Shown: piece after piece, positions 11,789-24,184 of the stretch
How the letters are laid out: every line of letters starts with the position of its first letter
Position numbering within the stretch: position 1 is the stretch's first letter
Source of the DNA: Phoronis australis
Taxonomy: Eukaryota; Phoronida; Phoronidae
Assembly (NCBI GenBank): GCA_002633005.1
Contig: NMRA01000926.1
Span: 1,668 to 65,667 of the forward strand
Direction of reading: 5' to 3'
DNA length: 64,000 bases
The notes under the pieces: model-generated
Told to the model about the DNA's origin: nothing
What the model saw: only the letters and a program-made list of their open reading frames with translations
The model's database searches: none
Translations under genes and position numbers: made by a program

Positions 11789-13615
11789 TGCAGAAGGGTT
11801 CCACATGCGGAACGGTTCCGCCAACAGAATAGTTTTTTGGAGAACACAATTTTTTAAATTCTCAGGACCAATACAGTTAAAATGCATTCCATAATCAATA
11901 CCACTTGAAAGCATCAATGTGACAATCCTAATAATAATTACTTGATCAACGTGACAGTTGCGGAACCATTCCGCATGCGGAGCCGTGCCGCAAAAAATAC
12001 TTTTGTGATCCTCACAAGTTTTAAAAAATTTTTCTTGCACATTTCAGTTGAATTATACTCTGTTCTCAATAGCATATGGAAATATCAATGTGTCAACATG
12101 AGCATTGATTAATCAGTGGGGAACTTGCTGAATGGTTTGTGATGCAGAAACCTACCTCAAGCAGACTCAGGGAAAAATCGACATATTGTCTATGACATTT
12201 TACTGCTTTTGGTAGAACCTTAACACAATCCACGAAATATTCGAATCTTAACGTTCAACAAGCATTCAACATCAAAGTATCAGAATTTCTACCCCAACCA
12301 TCATTAATTATTAAAAGTGACAGTTGCGGAACCGTTCCGCATGGGGAACCGTTCCGCAAACAATACTTTTGTGATCCTCACAAGTTTTAAAAAAGTTTTC
12401 TTGCCCATTTCAGTTCAAATATAATCTATTCTCAATAGCATATGGAAATATCAATGTGTCAACATGAACAATGATTGATCAGTGGGGAACTTGCTGAATG
12501 ATTTGTGATGAAGAAGCCTACCTCAAGCAGACTCGGGGGAAAAATTGACATCTTGTCTATGCCATTTTACCGCTTTTGGCAGAACCTTAACACAAGCCAC
12601 GAAATATTCAAATCTTAATGTGGAACAAGCATTAAACATAAAAGTATCAGAATTTCTACCGCAACAATAGTTAATAAATAAAAGTGACAGTTGCGGAACC
12701 GTCCCGCATGCGGAACCGTTTTGCATGGGGAGCAATTTCCCAAGCAAAATGGTTTTATGGGGTATTTCTTTTCACCAATCATCTTAAAATGCATTCCATT
12801 ATCAATGCCACTTAAACTTTCGATGTGACAATCCCAACAGTAATTAGTTGATCAATGTGACAGTTGCGGAACCGTTCCGCACGCGGAACCATTCCGCAAA
12901 CAATACTTTTGTGATCCTCACAATTTTTAAAAAAAATTCTCGCACATTTCAGTTGAAATACATTCTATTCTTAATAGCATATGAAAATATCAATGTGTCA
13001 ACATGAACAATGATTGATCAGTGGGGAACTTGCTGAATGGTTTGTGATGAAGAAACCTACCTCAAGCAGACTCGGGGGAAAATTGACATCTTGTCTATGC
13101 CATTTTACCGCTTTTGTCAGAACCTTACACAAGCCATGAAATATTCAAATCTTAACGTACAACAAGCATTAAACATAAAAGTATCAGAATTTCTACCCTA
13201 ACAATAATTAATTAATAAAAGTGACAGTTGCGGAACATTTTTGCATGCGGAACCGTTCCGCAAACTATAGTTTTGTGGAGCTCACACTTTTTTAAACTTC
13301 TTACACATTAAGGTTGAAATATATTCTATTCTCAATAACACGTGAAAATATCAATGTGTCATCATGAGCAATAATTAATCAGTGAGGAACTTGCTGAATG
13401 GTTTTTGATGCAGAAACCTACCTCTAGCAGACTCAGGGAAAATTGATATCTTGTCTATGCCATTTTACCGCTTTTGGTAGAATGTTAATACAAGATACGG
13501 AATATTCAAATGTTAATGTGCAACAATTATGAAACGTAAATGTATAAGAATTTGTACCGTAACAATAATTAACTAATAAACGGAACACTTGCGGAACCGT
13601 TTCGCAGGACGTCAA
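11789..13615 (+). repeat. Tandem array around palindrome gcggaaccgttccgc
   Basis: Each unit starts 'gtgacagttgcggaacc' and usually carries two copies of the 15-bp palindrome gcggaaccgttccgc back to back. Unit starts are at about 11789, 11959, 12325, 12692, 12865, 13229 and 13590. Spacings are therefore 170, 366, 367, 173, 364 and 361, showing a short unit and a long unit. The long unit also contains a 'cctacctcaagcagactcgg' block and a 'tgccattttaccgctttt' block, and copies differ by scattered substitutions. The array has no coding capacity that I can support. Confidence 0.9.
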
Positions 13616-15480
13616 TTTTATATTGCAACGGCTTCAGTAACATTTCCCGGTTAAATGGTTTTCTTACATCAGTGTTAGAGCACATTTTTCCATGATTTTT
13701 GGGTACCTCAAAATTGGGCATTTTGGCTTCTATGCAAAAATGTAATCGAAAAAAATTAATTTTTTAATTTTTTAATTTTAATGTCCTGTGTATGTGCAAT
13801 GACATGAGCAAAAAAGTAGGGTTTCCGAATTAGTTTTCAAGCTACAGGTATCTTAGCTCAAACAGAAAATTCACTTTCTCAAAAATATGCTAAATTTCAC
13901 AACTACAGCTTTGATTCACCACATGATGATTTTGCCCTATTGATGGGAATGTGAAAAACGTTTAAGTTAAAGGGAATAAACTAACGAAACAAATTTCATC
14001 TTAAATGAATTAAAATTTGCTGGTGTACAACGAATTATGATGCACACATGTACATGTATTGTGTCTGCACTTTTGTTTGTTAAAGAATTTATTTACGAAT
14101 GAGTGGAAAGTAAAAATAGCAAAGTACCATTTGAATGACCACGTGATTCAACAGCCTAAAGGATGGAAAAATATTGTTCTTGTTTAAATAAGTTTGGATG
14201 TGCAAAAATGCGGCTGCCATAGTTTTGGGTTCTCCTTGTCGGTTATATCAGCAGATTCCACAATTTAGAACAAAAACAATTGCCAAGGTTGCCATTTTTC
14301 CAGTTTAACAAGTAGCGAAGTAAATGTTTTCATCCTTTTTACTTTTGTTGAAAAATTTGACAAAATAAAATTTGACTGTTCCACCATATTGCGTTATAAA
14401 TTGAGGAATCTTTACTTCTATGTATAGAGAACCTATCACTCTTGCCAAGGTGTGGGAAATCTTTCTTAGCCACTGAAGTTAAATTGCCAATCTCCTGTTG
14501 TCCTCTGCATGGTAATGTGATGTAAACAGAGCAATAAATGGTCAATACAGCTTGGAGGTCAACCAGCCAGTGTGTCAACTGGTTTATAACAGTTAAACTT
14601 TGATTCAGAGTTTTTGAGATTGTACACCCAGAAATTAGGAACCTGGTGAAAAGCAATGGTGTAAAACAGAGGTTTAAAGATGGTAAAAAGTAAAAGTGCA
14701 AACAAAGAAAAGAAAGAAATACAAATTTATCAAAGACAGAACAACAAATTTCAGGCCAAAAGAATCCTCAAATATAACACATGAATTGAATTTAGAGAAT
14801 ACAGTGCTTTTGTGACAAACTTGTTCACTGTTTTGGGTACTATAGTTGCTTAAACTGGTATGAAAAATGTCCATGAAAAATCCAGCATAGGATGAACTTA
14901 AAGTTTAATAAGTTATTATGCGCCTAAAATACTTTAATTCTAAGGTGATTGCATTAGAATTAAATGGTCAAGTTCTAAGAAAAAATGAGCAATGACCTAG
15001 CAGTGTGCATAAACATTGTTAGGAATGTATGATTAGTTGCTTAAATTTACTATCCCTCTTGGTGAGTGACTGTCTATTCTCAAGCAGTTCTTTAGTCACC
15101 TGGCAAAGCCAACAATGCAGGGCATTAACTGATGTTATCAGGCTTGGCCTGAGCTAGCTAATTCGGTTACATAACTGGATACCACTATGGGGATAGTACT
15201 GGTTTTGAAATGAAATGGGGATGGTCAACCACCATTAGATATGACTGTTGAACTGCATATATGATCCATATGAAAATCTAAATTCATCAGCATCAATCAG
15301 TTTCACAACAGGCTAGTACATGTAGTTCATTTGTCACTTGCAATGTTAGTTTTTTCACTCTCATCAATGTTATCACCAGAATTAGTGAAGGTGGTGTGGG
15401 TTGCTCTTGCCAGTTCTTGTAGTCTGTCTTAAGTAATCAAAATTTGAGAAATTTCACCCACTCACTCTTACAGACATTCA
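13616..15480. other. Sequence between the inverted array halves
   Basis: AT-rich, with no supported gene. Minus-strand frames at 14339-14701 and 14674-14874 overlap but show no domain. If the flanking arrays are the arms of one element, this would be its core. Confidence 0.35.
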
Positions 15481-15494
15481 CACACATAATTTAA

Positions 15495-15625
15495 AAATGG
15501 TGATAACAAAGATAATAAAAATACCAATAATAATAACACCAATAATAATAACACCTAGTAATTCTGATATTACTAATAGTAATTAGAACAATAAAAACAT
15601 GTAGTTACTACTGCTATTATTACTA
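15495..15625. repeat. ATA/ATT-rich microsatellite
   Basis: Imperfect runs of ataata and taataacacc repeat here, followed by the mirrored 'ttattactattt' type. Confidence 0.7.
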
Positions 15626-16214
15626 TTTAAATGGCAAAGAAAACTGAGACTGTTGGGCTCTGGAAATGAAAAAAATATTATACCCCTATGTACATGTATA
15701 TGGAATTGTGTGGTATTCAAAAGGCGTGGGTAATGAGCTTCGATTTTTAAAAGAATTTCGACAGCGTTGTATACATGTAGATATAGAAAATCAAATGTGG
15801 CAAGAAGCTGTAAATTAGATACATATCAATTTTTCAAATTACATCTTGAAAAGGAAAATATTAGACCTAGAGAAACCGTGTATGAGGTCTCCACTGGTGC
15901 ATATTTGATGCACAAATCATTCGCTGATGATAGAATGATAGAGCTGGGGCAACATTTTGAATGCTGAGAGAAGTTAAACTTCGTTCAAGTTGTGACATTC
16001 GAAAAATTGAAAACAAGTACCTGAATTTTTAATAGAATTAGTTTTAAGATTCCAGTTGTCTCTTGAGAACTGTCCATATATTTTTCAAAAGTTATGCAAG
16101 CAAATGAAGAGATGTAAGTGAAAAGAAATGTTGTGAAGTTCATGCTTTTGCTAATAAGTGTAAATTGTCTGTACTAAAGGATGGTCGAATGAGAACATAA
16201 TAATGAGGATAAGC
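15626..16214. other. No gene recognised
   Basis: A 66-codon frame (15767-15967, +) is non-repetitive but matches no domain that I recognise. Nothing else is supported. Confidence 0.35.
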
Positions 16215-16770
16215 TCCACAAAGCCATTGTTTCTAGAACCATTCTGCTTGCGGAACAAATCCGCAACAGTCACATTGATCAACTAATTATTGTTAGGATT
16301 GTCACGTTGATACTTTCAAGTGGTATTGAGAATGGGATGCATTTTAACTTTATTGGGCAAAACAAAAACCCCGCAAAACCATTCTGTGTGGAAAATCGTT
16401 CCGCATGCGAAAAGGTTCCGCAACTCACATTTATGAAATAATTATTGTTAGTGTAGAAATTCTGATACATTCATGTTTATGCTTTTTGCACATTAAGATT
16501 TGAATATTTCCTGGCTTGTGTTAAACTCTACCATGAGCGGTTAAATGGCATAATCAAAATGTCAGTTTTCCCGAGTCAGCTTGAGGTAGGTTTCTACAAA
16601 ACAAACCATTCAGCAAGTTCCTCACTGATTAATTATGGTTCATGTTGACACATTGATATGTCCATGTGTTATTGACAATAGAATGTATTTCAACTTTAAT
16701 TCGCAAGCATCAATTTAAAAAAATGTGAGCTCCACAAAACCATTGTTTGCGGAACGGTTCCGTAACTGCA
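16215..16770 (-). repeat. Inverted copy of the gcggaac...gttccgc array
   Basis: This is the reverse complement of one short plus one long unit of the 11789-13615 array. The order on the complement is ccacaaaaccattg, the gttccgc motifs near 16400, the gcagacttg-type block near 16570 and gcggaacggttccg near 16750. Divergence is visible but the block order is kept. Together the two arrays make an inverted pair separated by 2.6 kb. Confidence 0.8.
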
Positions 16771-17009
16771 TATTGATCACCTACATGTACATGTACACAC
16801 TCTGTCTTGATATAACACATTTACGTGACGACCAGTTTCTACTGCCAGTCTGTGGTTTGCACATCGAAAACGTGTAAAACTTTGCACGAACACTCTTGGA
16901 AGGTTTTCAATTTCTAAATAGTTTTAATGTTTAAATACAACCTTAAAATTTTTGTAATAGTTTAACTTAGAATTGAATCAACATTGGACTGCCATCTTTG
17001 CAAAGCTCA
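16771..17009. other. Spacer with acatgtacatgtac
   Basis: A short spacer with an acatgtacatgtac microsatellite near 16785. No gene. Confidence 0.4.
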
Positions 17010-18895
17010 GTCCTTAACCCGTTGTAAGAAAATATTTACAAACGACTCTTGACACGCGACTCCTTGGTTTACCCAAATAAACCATATATTGACAATAAAT
17101 TGCGGACTGAGCTTGCCCAATTATACACACGTCTACCGTTTTTATCTTGTCTGTACAACATTTTGTAAGCGGTCCTTGGATTACGTTCCTGTGGCTTGAA
17201 AATTTTAAACCAGTATTTAATACAGCTAACAAAATATCTCGTAAACATAGGGTTTCTGCCACATTCACCCAATACTGCAGCGTTGGAGCAAGAACTGCCA
17301 AGTCCCAGGGTCCATATACAAAATATTAAATGAATTTTTTTCTAAACACTCGTATTCTTTAAAACTCAAATATGGGCACCATAACACAATTTTGGGTACA
17401 CCAGTTTATCAAATAACTGAAAGGCAAGTGATGGGGACATTATCGCGAAATCTGCGCTGTAGTTTCAAGAAAGAGTTTTTGTCGCTTTCGACCATGACAG
17501 TTTTGGTGTGAAAAATTACCACGATATTTAAAATGAGATACAATGTCAACTTGCTGTTTGTTAAAAAACCATTTCTCATAGTGTCTTAAGGGACCTCCAT
17601 TTCTAATACAGTTATTTTGGTTTTCTTTAAATTCACAGCCATACCCCATTAATCACGATAATCATTGAGACAATTCAACATACGTTGCATGTTAGACGCT
17701 GTTAGAGAGCACAAGACCATGTCATCTGCATATAATAGTGAATTAATATTTGTAGCATGCTCATCTAAGTAGATGCTATGAATTGAGTTTTTCTAAAACC
17801 TCACTGAGATACAAAACAAATAGCAGAGGGCGAAAATTACATTGAACAACTTATGCAGAATCGGCGAAATGAATGTTTTGGTACATTTTAACAATTCAAA
17901 AGTAACTCCATCAATACCAGCGGCCTTGCCATATGGGAGCTGATCAATGTTCTGGATAATTTCACAACACGAAATGTCTGCATTTAAATCATGTTGTAGG
18001 TTGTGGGTACACTTTTCACAGCAGTTATAATGACTAGTCAGGCTATCGATGACAGTATTCATGAGTGAATAGCTAACAGGCACTTCTTGGTTTAACAGAC
18101 TCTTAAAATAATCAAGCCATTTTTGGGGCGTAATAGACGTGGCTGCGCACCTCGGAGGTTGCGTACTGAATTTGATCATTTTCCAAAATTCTTTTGGGTT
18201 GTTCCTATTCTTGGAAATACTTCCCAGTAACTGAGCTTCATAATTTTTCTCTTTTTGTCTATGCAAGTCACGGAACTGTTTTCTTTTAAAATTATAATTA
18301 TCCATGTTTGAAGCGGATGTTTAACACCGAAATCGACTTAAGGATTCTCGTTTAGCATTTTTGGCAGATTCTTATTCTTTATCCCACCACATGGGTTGAT
18401 TTGGTTTCTTGCCTTTATTTTTTCCAATGATCGACTCGTTTTTATGATTTGAAAATGTCAACACCGTCTGTAAATATATATCTGAAATACACTGAACCGC
18501 CTTGTCTACATCATTTTCTCCTAAATACTCTTCTATTGTCATTGCACAGTCGTGTAATTCGACTGAAAACGCGTGCAAGTATTCAACTGTTTTTGCACTA
18601 CCCACTTTATGCTATGATGCGAGCGTAACACATATGTCTCATCACACGACGTACTAATTTTTTCTTCACGCTTAAAGCTTCATGTGATAGGCAAGTGATT
18701 TGACTCGTCCCAGACATCTACTTCAAAATTGTTTACAATTTCAAAAAAATCAGTAGATATGAGTAAATAATCAACTAAACTGCAGCCTCCTAAAGCAAAA
18801 CATGTAAAATTACAACATGCATCATCTGGAAACTGACCATTTACAATATGTATATTGAGTTCACAAAACATGTCAATGAGGGCGTTACCAAAGTT
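17010..18895 (-). pseudogene. CR1/L2-like LINE ORF2, 3' portion (RT)
   Basis: Minus-strand order: the end of an AP endonuclease (FGNALIDMFCELN, then NGQFP and SLVDYLL..., SNHLPIT); a linker ending PMWWDKE (to 18372); and the RT start (NNPKEFWKMIK, KAAGIDGVTFELLK, LHKLFNVIF). After an internal deletion near 17853 follow RPLLFVLYLSEVLEKLNS, the catalytic LLYADDMVLCS at about 17690-17725, GMAVNLKKTK, RNGGPLRHYEKWFF and a C-terminal GECGRNPMFTRYFVSCIKYW (near 17250). Several frameshifts and stops make it inactive. The N-terminal half of its endonuclease lies at 30100-30640, separated by a later LINE insertion. The clade is assigned by the look of the thumb and C-terminal motifs only. Confidence 0.85.
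18881..18895. repeat. Target-site duplication, left copy
   Basis: ggcgttaccaaagtt, identical to 30100-30114. Joining the two flanks at this repeat restores an uninterrupted endonuclease frame (VNNFGNALIDMF) of the older LINE. The short T-rich run after it (18896-18910) is the complement of the inserted LINE's A-rich tail. Confidence 0.9.
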
Positions 18896-21702
18896 TTTTT
18901 TTCTTTTTTTGCTCTAGCATGATAATTACAAATCATATAAAACAATGCACTATACATCGTTTAAATAACATTAAATCATTACTCAACAAGTACCGTATTT
19001 CCTTCAGGATATAATTTAATAAAGTTAATAAACAATTCGATATTAAGATTTTTTTAACAATTTTTTGAATAAATATGTAATTTTTTGCTAGCATGATCAA
19101 CAGGTTAATATAACCCTTTTCCGACTGAATGTTTCCCAAAAAACCAAAAAACACTGCTATCGTGTCCACATGAAAATTTACATTTATATGTTTGTTTTAA
19201 CCAATCAGCAACCAGGAGCCAGAAACTGGAGAAAAGACGACATTCCCAAAACAGATGGAGAAAAGTTTCACTGTGTTCACCACAAAAAGAGCATAAATCA
19301 CTTGTTTTTATTTTAAGTTTATGTAAATAACTATTAGTTGGCAATATTCTGTGAATTAAGCGGTATTGAAACCAACGCAATTTTGTATCTTTTGTACAAT
19401 TGAAGGGGAGTTTATTTACTTTTCTCCACCATGTATCAGAGTCACTAAAATTTATATTATTTATAACACCGTTGATATCTATCTTAGATGACCACTTGTT
19501 TTTATACTTACAAGCTGTCTGAAGTGACTGTACCAAGGTGTCGTAAATATTTACCGCTTGTGATTTATTATGTAAAATTTTATACATATTTCTTGGAAAC
19601 TTTGGAAAAAGATATTGTTTTGTCTATTTTTAAGACCCCTGTACGCTGCAAAGGTTGAACTTCTTAATCCATAGAATTCTAGTATTGGAGGTTGAAAGTT
19701 ATAACTATTACAGAGTTGTTCGTATGACATAAAAGAACCTTCAGCATTAAACAAATCACACACACGATGGACTCCCCTTTCATACCAGGTCTTGTAGGAA
19801 ATAGGTTTTCTACCAACCTTAATGTTTGAATTATACCAATGGGGAGAGAAAATAATACATGTATTTTCATTTTTGTCACACAGATTGTCAGTGCCTTCAG
19901 CTATTTTTTTAAGGAAAGCGTCTCCCATTTTAAAAAAGTTATCAGCTTTACAGCCCAAAACTTCCTCTGCAAGGTCACGTATGGTATTTGGGGTGAATTG
20001 TTTACGAAGCCATGATATTTTCAAAGACTTAATAAAAAAACATGAACCATTTTTAGACCACCATGGTCCTTATTTTGTACAATTGCGTTTCGGCAAACTC
20101 TGTCATTCTTCCCATTCCAAATGAAGCCAAAACAACTCGCTCTAATTCCTGAATCATGTCAATGGAGGGGCTAGGGAGGGATTGAAGCAAATGAACAATC
20201 CCGGGAAATAAAAGTGTCTTAACCACGGTTATTTGACCTAAAACTGTAAGAATTCGTCTTGACCAAGAGCCCACCATTTTCTTAATTTCCAAAAACCTGC
20301 AACTATAGTTAATACCCGGAATTGTATTATAATCAGTGGAGAAGTTTATTCCGAAAAACATGAAAGGTTTGTTGGTCCATAATAGGTTCTCATTGACACA
20401 AAGTTTTTCCTGAGAGTCCTTTTTTGAACCAATCCAAACACATTTTGTTTTCTCGATGTTTGGCTTCAAACCAGAAAATTTCGCAAATTGGTCAATTAAA
20501 TTCAAAGATGATCTAAGAGATAACTCAGAACCGTCCAAAATTAAACAAGTGTCGTCATCGTGCTGGATTAATTTAAACTCAGAAACGCCTATCCTGACCC
20601 CAGTGATGCCACCATCCCGACGAATTAAATTACCGAATATTTCTACGCATAATAAAAAAGGTAAGGAGAAATGGGGTATCCTTGACGACAGCATCTCCCC
20701 ATTTCAAAAAATTCAGAGAAAAATCCATGTTGCAGAACACAGAGACAAGATTTGTTGGATAGTGTTTTGACCGTGTCAATGAACCTTGGGCCAAAGTTAA
20801 AGCGTGATAATGCCTTGAGGATGAAAGAAAAGGAGACCGAGTCGAAAGATTTTTCAAAATCTATCATTAGCAGGAGTCCGGGAAAGGGTTTAAAGGCTAA
20901 AAATTGAATTGCATCATAGAAAATTCTTATGTTTTCTCCAATATATCTGTCTTTCACAAAACCTTGTTGGTTCTCGTGTATAAGGTGTCCGAGGACGCTT
21001 TTTAGGCGTCTAGCAATACAACCAAGTTTGTAAGTAATATTGGACGCCAATTTTTGATGAATTCTCTTGGTTTATTTTCCTTTGGTGTTTTTGAGATAAT
21101 ACCCTGTGTTTGCGTTGTAGATAATTCTTCTTTATTGATACCTTCTTCAAAAGATCGGAACAAGTAATATTTAAGGTCTGGCCAAAAATTTTTAAAAATT
21201 CTACAGTGAAACCATCTGGTCCAGGACTTTTGCTGTTTTTTAAATATTTCACAGTCGCATGAATTTCCTCCAAAGTAATAATTTTTCAAGTTCGACTCTG
21301 TTAGACTGGTTCAGTTTAGGCATTGGGCACGATGCCAAAACTTCATTTAAATTAACATCAACAAGGTCGCCGTCTTTACAGGAGTATAAATTTTTATAAA
21401 AAGAAGTGATCTCTGAGATGATAGCGGATTGTTCCTTGATTATCGTTATTGGATCTTAGTAGCTTAGCAAAATTTTGTTTTTCTAATGCACAAAAATATT
21501 TGGTTGGGTTGGTTTTTTCACTATTTTCAACCCAGTTGGCTCCCGATCTGACCATTACTCCATGGATGTGTTCTCTGCGATAATCCTCATATTCTGACTT
21601 CGTATTTTCCAATAGGACAGCGATTTCAGGATCGTCACTCTCATTGAACCTATCTTGTAAGGACATTAACTGTGCTTCCAAGTCTTTTCCTTTTCTATTT
21701 TT
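18896..21702 (-). pseudogene. Tx1-like LINE ORF2: RT and C-terminus
   Basis: Read on the minus strand: the pre-RT segment (NTKSEYEDYRREH, RSGANWVENSEK); then the RT with NSKSPGPDGFTVEF, FIKNWRPI, DRYIGENIRI, LLLMIDFEKSFDSVSF and EMGRCCRQGYPISPYL. The active site reads QHDDDTCLILDGS, where the usual YADD/FADD has become HDDD. Next come LKPNIEKTKCVWIGSK, WSRRILTVLGQITVVKTLL, and a C-terminal zinc-knuckle LCSFCGEHSETFLHLFWEC (near 19290). It ends in an A-rich tail (complement of 18896-18910). At least four frameshifts or stops are present. The motifs are typical of the L1-group Tx1 clade. Confidence 0.92.
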
Positions 21703-21799
21703 ACTTGGCGGAATTCTTCGAATTCCGACAAGTATGTTGCTCTGTCGTCAAGTCTTTACTTGGCGGAATTCTTCCACCAAGTATGTTGGTCTGACAGAA

Positions 21800-22190
21800 A
21801 GTATTTTTTGTTGTTCGTACTCTACAGGTCGAAATTTTCGTCCGATTTTCACGACGTATGAATTGGAAAGTCCTGGAAGCCTGTGGTTTTTGGTCCTGAT
21901 CGAATACAAAATGGCGGACGTAGCGGCCATTTTGTATCCGATTTCACAGTCAAATGCTCGTAGAGGCCGCATTTGTCAACGTACATAGTTGAAAATCAAA
22001 ACGAAAATACTAGAACGCATGTGCTAAGAGTGTGCCGAAAATCGTTGACTTCCAGTCAAAGATGGCGGAAATATTGGAAGTGGCGCATGCGCACCCCGAA
22101 ATATGGCCAAACATGTTTTATCCTGTAGAGGGTGCATTTGCAAACCAATCACTTTCAAACTTTTCAGGTGTTTGTTTAATAAGCTTTTAT
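21800..22190 (+). repeat. Repeat P, copy 1
   Basis: Matches 23135-23520 in direct orientation. Shared landmarks are gttcg.actctacaggtcg, ggccattttgtatccgattt, gtagaggccgca and aagatggcggaaatattg. Confidence 0.85.
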
Positions 22191-22199
22191 AAAATTTTG

Positions 22200-23130
22200 T
22201 TTAACCGGAAGTCACTTTCAAGATGGCGGCTGTGGCGCATGCTCAAAAGTTTTCAATCGTTCTGGGGTCGCGTTTTTAACGGGAAGAGCAAATGATGTAT
22301 TTTTGCATGTGGATTCCTTTAAGTATGCTTTTTCAAAAAGTATACGAGAGCGTATTTCTCAGACTTAATGTTTTCGAGTTATTTGACTTTGAATTTTAAA
22401 AACGGCAAATTTTCAATTTTTTCGAAAATTTTTGGATTTTTGCCAAACTATCACTTTGGATATAGTTTTGAACGGGCTTCCAGAAAATATTTTCCATTTT
22501 GCGTTACGAGGTCTACTTTTTGAATTATTCGAGATTTTTGGATACCGTTGTTCCAATTCGGTCACCTAAGCAAGGAACCAGCTGGCTGGCTTTCAGTTCA
22601 CTTTGTTTTGGTTATGCCTATATTTGTAGTTGACCCAGACTGACCCAGCCAGCACTGTCCTGCTGTAGACTGGACCGTCATGTTGCGCCATTTATTGTTC
22701 TTTATTGTAGTTGATTGTATGCTCTATCAAAGTAGGTAGAGTTGTGGACGGGCTTTCAGAAGATATTTTCCATTTTGCGCTACGACGTCTACTTTTGAAT
22801 TATTCGAGATTTTCGGATAACGTTGTTCCAATTCGGTCATCTCTGCAAGGGCCCAGCTGGCTGGCTTTCAGTTCACTTTGTTTTGATTATGCTTAGTTGA
22901 CCCACACTGACCCAGCCAGCACTGTCCTACTGCAGACTGGACCGTCATGTTGCGCCATCTGTTGTTCTTTATTGTAGTTGATTGGATGCTCTCTATTTGA
23001 TTTCTTTGCTAGTCACATGAACGTTATCCTGTTATTTATAATTGCCGCCTTGATCGTCATGATTGTCGTCGTCCTCCTCATCGTCGTCGTTTCGATTAAT
23101 TCCGCCAAATGTCGCTCCTCCGATCGCGAT
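22200..23130 (+). repeat. Dispersed repeat D, copy 2
   Basis: Same family as 1040-2010 and 24185-24951. A section of about 250 bp is duplicated in tandem (around 22460-22725 and 22740-22985), each copy with 'gaagatattttccattttgcg' or a close variant. The end carries the conserved hydrophobic frame (22978-23319). Confidence 0.8.
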
Positions 23131-23134
23131 CGTT

Positions 23135-23520
23135 TTTTTTTGTTCGCACTCTACAGGTCGCAATTTTCGTCCGATTTTCACGAAATTTGCACACGACGTG
23201 TAGATCGGGAAGTACTGGAACGCTATTGTTTCTGGTCATGGCGGGCGTGGCGGCCATTTTGTATCCGATTTCACAGTCAAATGCTCGTAGAGGCCGCAGT
23301 TTTCAACGTACATGGCTGAAAATCGACACAAATATACTAGAACGCATGTGCTAAAAGTGTACAAAAAATCGTTGACTTCCGGTAAAAGATGGCGGAAATA
23401 TTGTAAGTGGCGCATGCGTACTCTGAAATATGGCCAAAAACATTTTCTCCTGTAGAGGGCGCATTTGCGAACCAATCACATTCAAACTGGTCACGTGTTT
23501 GTTGAGTTTGATAAGCTTTT
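23135..23520 (+). repeat. Repeat P, copy 2
   Basis: Direct repeat of 21800-22190 with scattered substitutions; it abuts repeat C. Confidence 0.85.
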
Positions 23521-24182
23521 AGGAGGCACAGAACAGTTCTCACTGGGTTTTGCCTAGCAAAACACACATCACTTGATTTGTAACCTTTTCTTCACTCTGT
23601 CAAAAACAGAATGCAAAGAATGGCATGTTTTCAATTATTTCACATAAAAAGCCCAGCAGATGAGCACAGAAACTTTATTCTTTCTTGTATTTTTGACCAT
23701 TTCATTCCCACTGAAAACCAAGCTAGACTAAGAAAAATATGGGCAAAAAAATGCAAAATCGGCACTTTTCACCCGAAAAACACCACTTCCCTGCCGATGC
23801 ACGACTAAAACCAACATTAGAGTCTGAAAGCAAATTTCCTACCGATTCCGAAAATGTGGTCCAAAAATACTGTCAACCAACTAGTTTTTTGGCAATTCTT
23901 TCTTGTTTGAGGGCTACCTAAAATCACAGCCAATTTCTCGGTCGCTACCCAACAATGCACAATTGCAGCCGGGGGCCGCCATCTTGAAGAAGAGTGCAGC
24001 TACAGCCAAGAAAGTGGCCTTTTTTATTCACAGCATGTTCACAAATACAAACAAACCACATTCACTGAGCCTACGTGCAATGCCCACCTACAAAATGCCA
24101 CCAAACTTGGCCTACCCCAAAATTTCTATATTTTGGGAGTGCAAATTGGCCGCGGCCGCAGCCTAACTATTCAGTGCCACCT
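23521..24182 (+). repeat. Repeat C, copy 1
   Basis: Direct partner of 34011-34613. Shared blocks include cagcaaaacacacatcactt, gatgagcacagaaacttt-type and a ggccgcggccgcag-like end. Copy 2 lacks parts of the middle. Confidence 0.85.
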
Positions 24183-24184
24183 TA

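Noticed and set aside
11471-12040. 189-codon minus-strand frame with NLRNIPQ repeats
   Set aside because: The repeats are the translated 21-24 bp minisatellite, and the rest is the non-coding palindrome array.
11523-16770. CRISPR-like array
   Set aside because: Spacing of 170 and 366 bp, palindromic repeats, conserved spacers and a eukaryotic context rule it out.
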